Shown one piece after another: positions 62,064 to 64,000 of a stretch of 64,000 bases of DNA. Under the pieces are notes generated by a model. The model was given only the letters and a program-made list of their open reading frames with translations. It was not told the DNA's origin and did no database searches. This stretch comes from Bradyrhizobium sp. C9 (GTDB lineage Bacteria; Pseudomonadota; Alphaproteobacteria; Rhizobiales; Xanthobacteraceae). The stretch's first letter is position 1; each line of letters starts with the position of its first letter. Location: contig NZ_NWTG01000007.1 in assembly GCF_002532045.1 (NCBI RefSeq), forward strand, positions 62,001 to 126,000, written 5' to 3'. The translations under genes and the position numbers were made by a program.

Positions 62064-62100
62064 AAACGCTCCTGCACCTGGTGCGGGAGCGTTTCTGTTT
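62064..62100 (+). terminator. Terminator after the aminotransferase gene
   Basis: A 14-base stem (62064-62077 with 62081-62094; one T-G pair) with a three-base loop, followed by TCTGTTT. Confidence 0.85.
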
Positions 62101-62295
62101 GTGCAGTCACGGCGCGCGGCGGTAAAATCGCAGAGTCAAATCACAACCTGCTCATCTCACGCGTGTGTGCGCGAACATCGATGCCACACGCTGGAAGTTT
62201 TTACGGCGTCTTTGCGAACTGCCTTGTTTTGGACACGAGCCTTGCTTTCTGTCCGCCGCACAAATTCAGTTCAGTTCACCTTGCGGAGACAGATA

Positions 62296-62820
62296 ATGCG
62301 ACTTTCGACTCTCACCCTTGCAGCGCTTGCGTTGCTGGCGCCGTTCGCCACCGCCAACGCGGCACCTCAGCAGGTTCAGGCCGGGGTTCTGCAATGCCAG
62401 GGCGGCGAGAATGTCGGCTTCGTCGTCGGCTCTGTCGCCCGCCTCGAGTGCGTGTTTCAGAGCGGCGGCCGCCGTCCCGAGCCATATCTCGCGACCGTGA
62501 AGCGGATCGGCGTCGACCTCGGCGTCACCGCGACGACCCAGCTCGCCTGGGCCGTGAGCGCACCGACCACGGTGGTTCCGCGCGGTGCGCTCGCCGGCAG
62601 CTACGGTGGCGTCGGCGTCAACGCTTCGGTCGGCCTCGGCGCCGGCGGTAACTTCCTGTTCGGCGGTCCGAACAACGCCTACGCGCTGCAGCCGATCAGC
62701 GTGCAGGGCCAGACCGGCCTCAACGTTGCGGCCGGCATCGCCGGGATCGATCTCGAGCCGGTCCGTACCGCTGGTCCGCGCCGTCATCATCGCCACCACC
62801 GTCATCATCACCACCACTAA
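62296..62820 (+). CDS. Exported DUF992 protein with natural histidine tail
   Basis: A 174-residue protein: signal peptide to about ANAA, then DUF992 (AGVLQCQGGENVGFVVGSV, two cysteines, FGGPNNAYALQPISVQGQTG). The last 13 residues are RRHHRHHRHHHHH, ten histidines, absent from the paralogue downstream. The tail suggests metal binding in the periplasm. Function of DUF992 unknown. A strong terminator follows. Confidence 0.9.
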   Translation: MRLSTLTLAALALLAPFATANAAPQQVQAGVLQCQGGENVGFVVGSVARLECVFQSGGRRPEPYLATVKRIGVDLGVTATTQLAWAVSAPTTVVPRGALAGSYGGVGVNASVGLGAGGNFLFGGPNNAYALQPISVQGQTGLNVAAGIAGIDLEPVRTAGPRRHHRHHRHHHHH

Positions 62821-62840
62821 GCTGGTCGGTGTTCGATCGA

Positions 62841-62870
62841 AGAGGCCCGCGAAAGCGGGCCTCTTTTTTT
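62841..62870 (+). terminator. Strong rho-independent terminator after the first DUF992 gene
   Basis: Ten-base perfect stem AGAGGCCCGC / GCGGGCCTCT with a GAAA loop, followed by six more T. Confidence 0.95.
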
Positions 62871-63062
62871 GTTGTTTGCTGTCGGTTGCACGACCATCGA
62901 ATGAACGAGCAATGCCGCCACATCCCGCAACAATCGGTGGTCGAGCACCGCAAATTCTGGCTGTGCATCCGATGTTGTGGCATAGGATGCGCAAGGCGCC
63001 GCAGACACGGCGCCGTTCCGTTCTCTGCTCGCGTCATGCCTCTCAGCCGGAGACTCCCCATC

Positions 63063-63545
63063 ATGCGTCGCTTCACTCTCCTCGCCGGTGCCGCCATCGC
63101 CACGCTGACCGCAATCGTTGGCGCCGACGCCCAACAGCCGAGCCAGCGCGTACAGGTCGGCGTGCTGGAATGCCGTGGTGGCGCCAGCGTCGGCTTCATC
63201 GTCGGCTCCGTGACCCATCTCGGTTGCGTGCTGCGCGCCAATGGCCTGCCTGAGGATCGCTACATCGCGACCATCCAGAAGGTCGGCATCGATCTCGGCA
63301 TCACCCAGGAATCGGCGCTGGCCTGGGGCGTCTACGCACCGGTGGAGCGGCTCGGGCCGGGCGCGCTCTCCGGCAACTATGCCGGCGCGCAGGGCAGCGC
63401 GACGCTCGGCGTCGGCGTCGGCGGCAATGTGCTGGTCGGTGGCTCCGACAACACGATCGCCCTGCAGCCGCTCAGCGTGCAGGGCCAGGTCGGCGTCAAC
63501 ATCGCCGCCGGCCTCGAAAGCCTGGAGCTGCGTCCGGGGCGTTAG
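63063..63545 (+). CDS. Exported DUF992 protein (second paralogue)
   Basis: A 160-residue exported protein with the same layout as its neighbour: signal peptide (cleavage near ADAQ), VGVLECRGGASVGFIVGSVT, then GGSDNTIALQPLSVQGQVGV. It ends at RPGR without a histidine tail. The two arose by tandem duplication and are separately terminated. Confidence 0.9.
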   Translation: MRRFTLLAGAAIATLTAIVGADAQQPSQRVQVGVLECRGGASVGFIVGSVTHLGCVLRANGLPEDRYIATIQKVGIDLGITQESALAWGVYAPVERLGPGALSGNYAGAQGSATLGVGVGGNVLVGGSDNTIALQPLSVQGQVGVNIAAGLESLELRPGR

Positions 63546-64000
63546 TTGCGCGCAGCGTTCTCCAATCCGCCGAAGAAGCCGCGGGCTTCTTCGGCAACGA
63601 TCCCGGGCGCCTCGGCGTGAACGTAATGCCCGGTGTCGACGAACCTGATCGAAGGTTCGCGCCAGTAGTCCCCCAACCGGTCCGACCATTCCGGTGCGAT
63701 CAACGGATCACGGCGGCCCCAGAGAAAACGCGAGGGGATTTCGATGCGCGGCTGCGCCGGCAGCCTGCCTTCCAGCCAGAGCCGGCGATTGGGCGCGGAC
63801 GAGAGATACCAGTCGAAGCCGCCCTGGATGTTGCCCGGCTTCATGAAGTTATCGACATAGGCCTCTAACAGATCGCCGAACACGGCCGGATCGTCGCCCG
63901 ACCAATGGTCGAGGAAATGGCGGAAGTAGAGCCGGCATGACTCGCGCGAGCTTCCGACCAGTTGCGCAGCCCATGGCAGCTGCTGGAAGTATTGATACCA
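63542..64000 (-). CDS. Alpha/beta hydrolase (5' end outside window)
   Basis: The last 152 residues of a leftward gene whose start lies beyond the window. FLWGRRDPLIAPEWSDRLGD carries the acid of the triad and FVDTGHYVHAEAPGIVAEEA the catalytic His, as in epoxide hydrolases and haloacetate dehalogenases. The nucleophile elbow is not in view, so the exact class is open. It overlaps the DUF992 stop by four bases on the opposite strand. Confidence 0.85.
   Translation of the reverse strand, partial: WYQYFQQLPWAAQLVGSSRESCRLYFRHFLDHWSGDDPAVFGDLLEAYVDNFMKPGNIQGGFDWYLSSAPNRRLWLEGRLPAQPRIEIPSRFLWGRRDPLIAPEWSDRLGDYWREPSIRFVDTGHYVHAEAPGIVAEEARGFFGGLENAARN

Noticed and set aside
1..64000. CRISPR arrays, rRNA genes, integrase or complete insertion sequences
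   Set aside because: No regularly spaced repeats, no rRNA-like sequence and no transposase or integrase frame were found.

Overview
The window reads as chromosome of a Bradyrhizobium-like alphaproteobacterium. The evidence is high GC throughout, a copper nitrite reductase with its NirV partner, many small rhizobial-type exported and membrane proteins, DUF992 and DUF1236 families, and intergenic palindromes of the kind common in Bradyrhizobium and Rhodopseudomonas. The genus is inferred from gene content, not from a marker gene.

Positions 1-26.7 kb form a nitrate and nitrite respiration island. A narK-narGHJI operon continues into a PpiC-type isomerase, a small Cys-ended protein, a MoaB-type molybdopterin protein and a DUF2478 protein. 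Next come norE, the first codons of a norF-like gene, and the 3' three quarters of norD. norC, norB, norQ and the start of norD are absent, so the nitric oxide reductase operon looks internally deleted. A leftward block, nirK-nirV-ccmE-hemN, supplies copper nitrite reductase and haem functions. A CRP/FNR-family regulator of the NnrR type is convergent with a DUF1858 gene, and the two have lost their stop codons and run into each other. Several very small genes follow. A rightward operon then carries nnrS, a second large membrane protein, a double DUF2249 protein, a MIP18-type protein and a CcoG-type ferredoxin, followed by an ABC exporter. Seven dyads of the form TTG-N8-CAA lie in this island, mostly in front of its transcription units. 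They are probably the binding sites of the local NnrR or of a FixK/FNR relative. The island ends at a truncated HTH gene and a tRNA-like 3' end (about 26.5-26.9 kb).

Positions 27-64 kb look like ordinary core or accessory chromosome: a solitary ParA-type ATPase, two MaoC proteins, two NTF2-like proteins, exported proteins of unknown function, an extended UvrB, a LysR-flavin monooxygenase pair, a Sco1-metallohydrolase pair, two glutathione transferases, an enoyl-CoA hydratase facing a TetR regulator, a DUF1800-DUF1501 pair, an aldo/keto reductase, a class I aminotransferase, two DUF992 paralogues (one with a natural histidine tail) and a partial alpha/beta hydrolase. Several genes under 60 codons were found by reading the sequence directly.

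Working together, NarK imports nitrate, NarGHI reduces it at the quinone pool, NirK reduces nitrite to NO, and the NnrS operon probably handles or senses NO. No catalytic NO reductase is visible here, so NO must be removed by enzymes encoded elsewhere or by other means.
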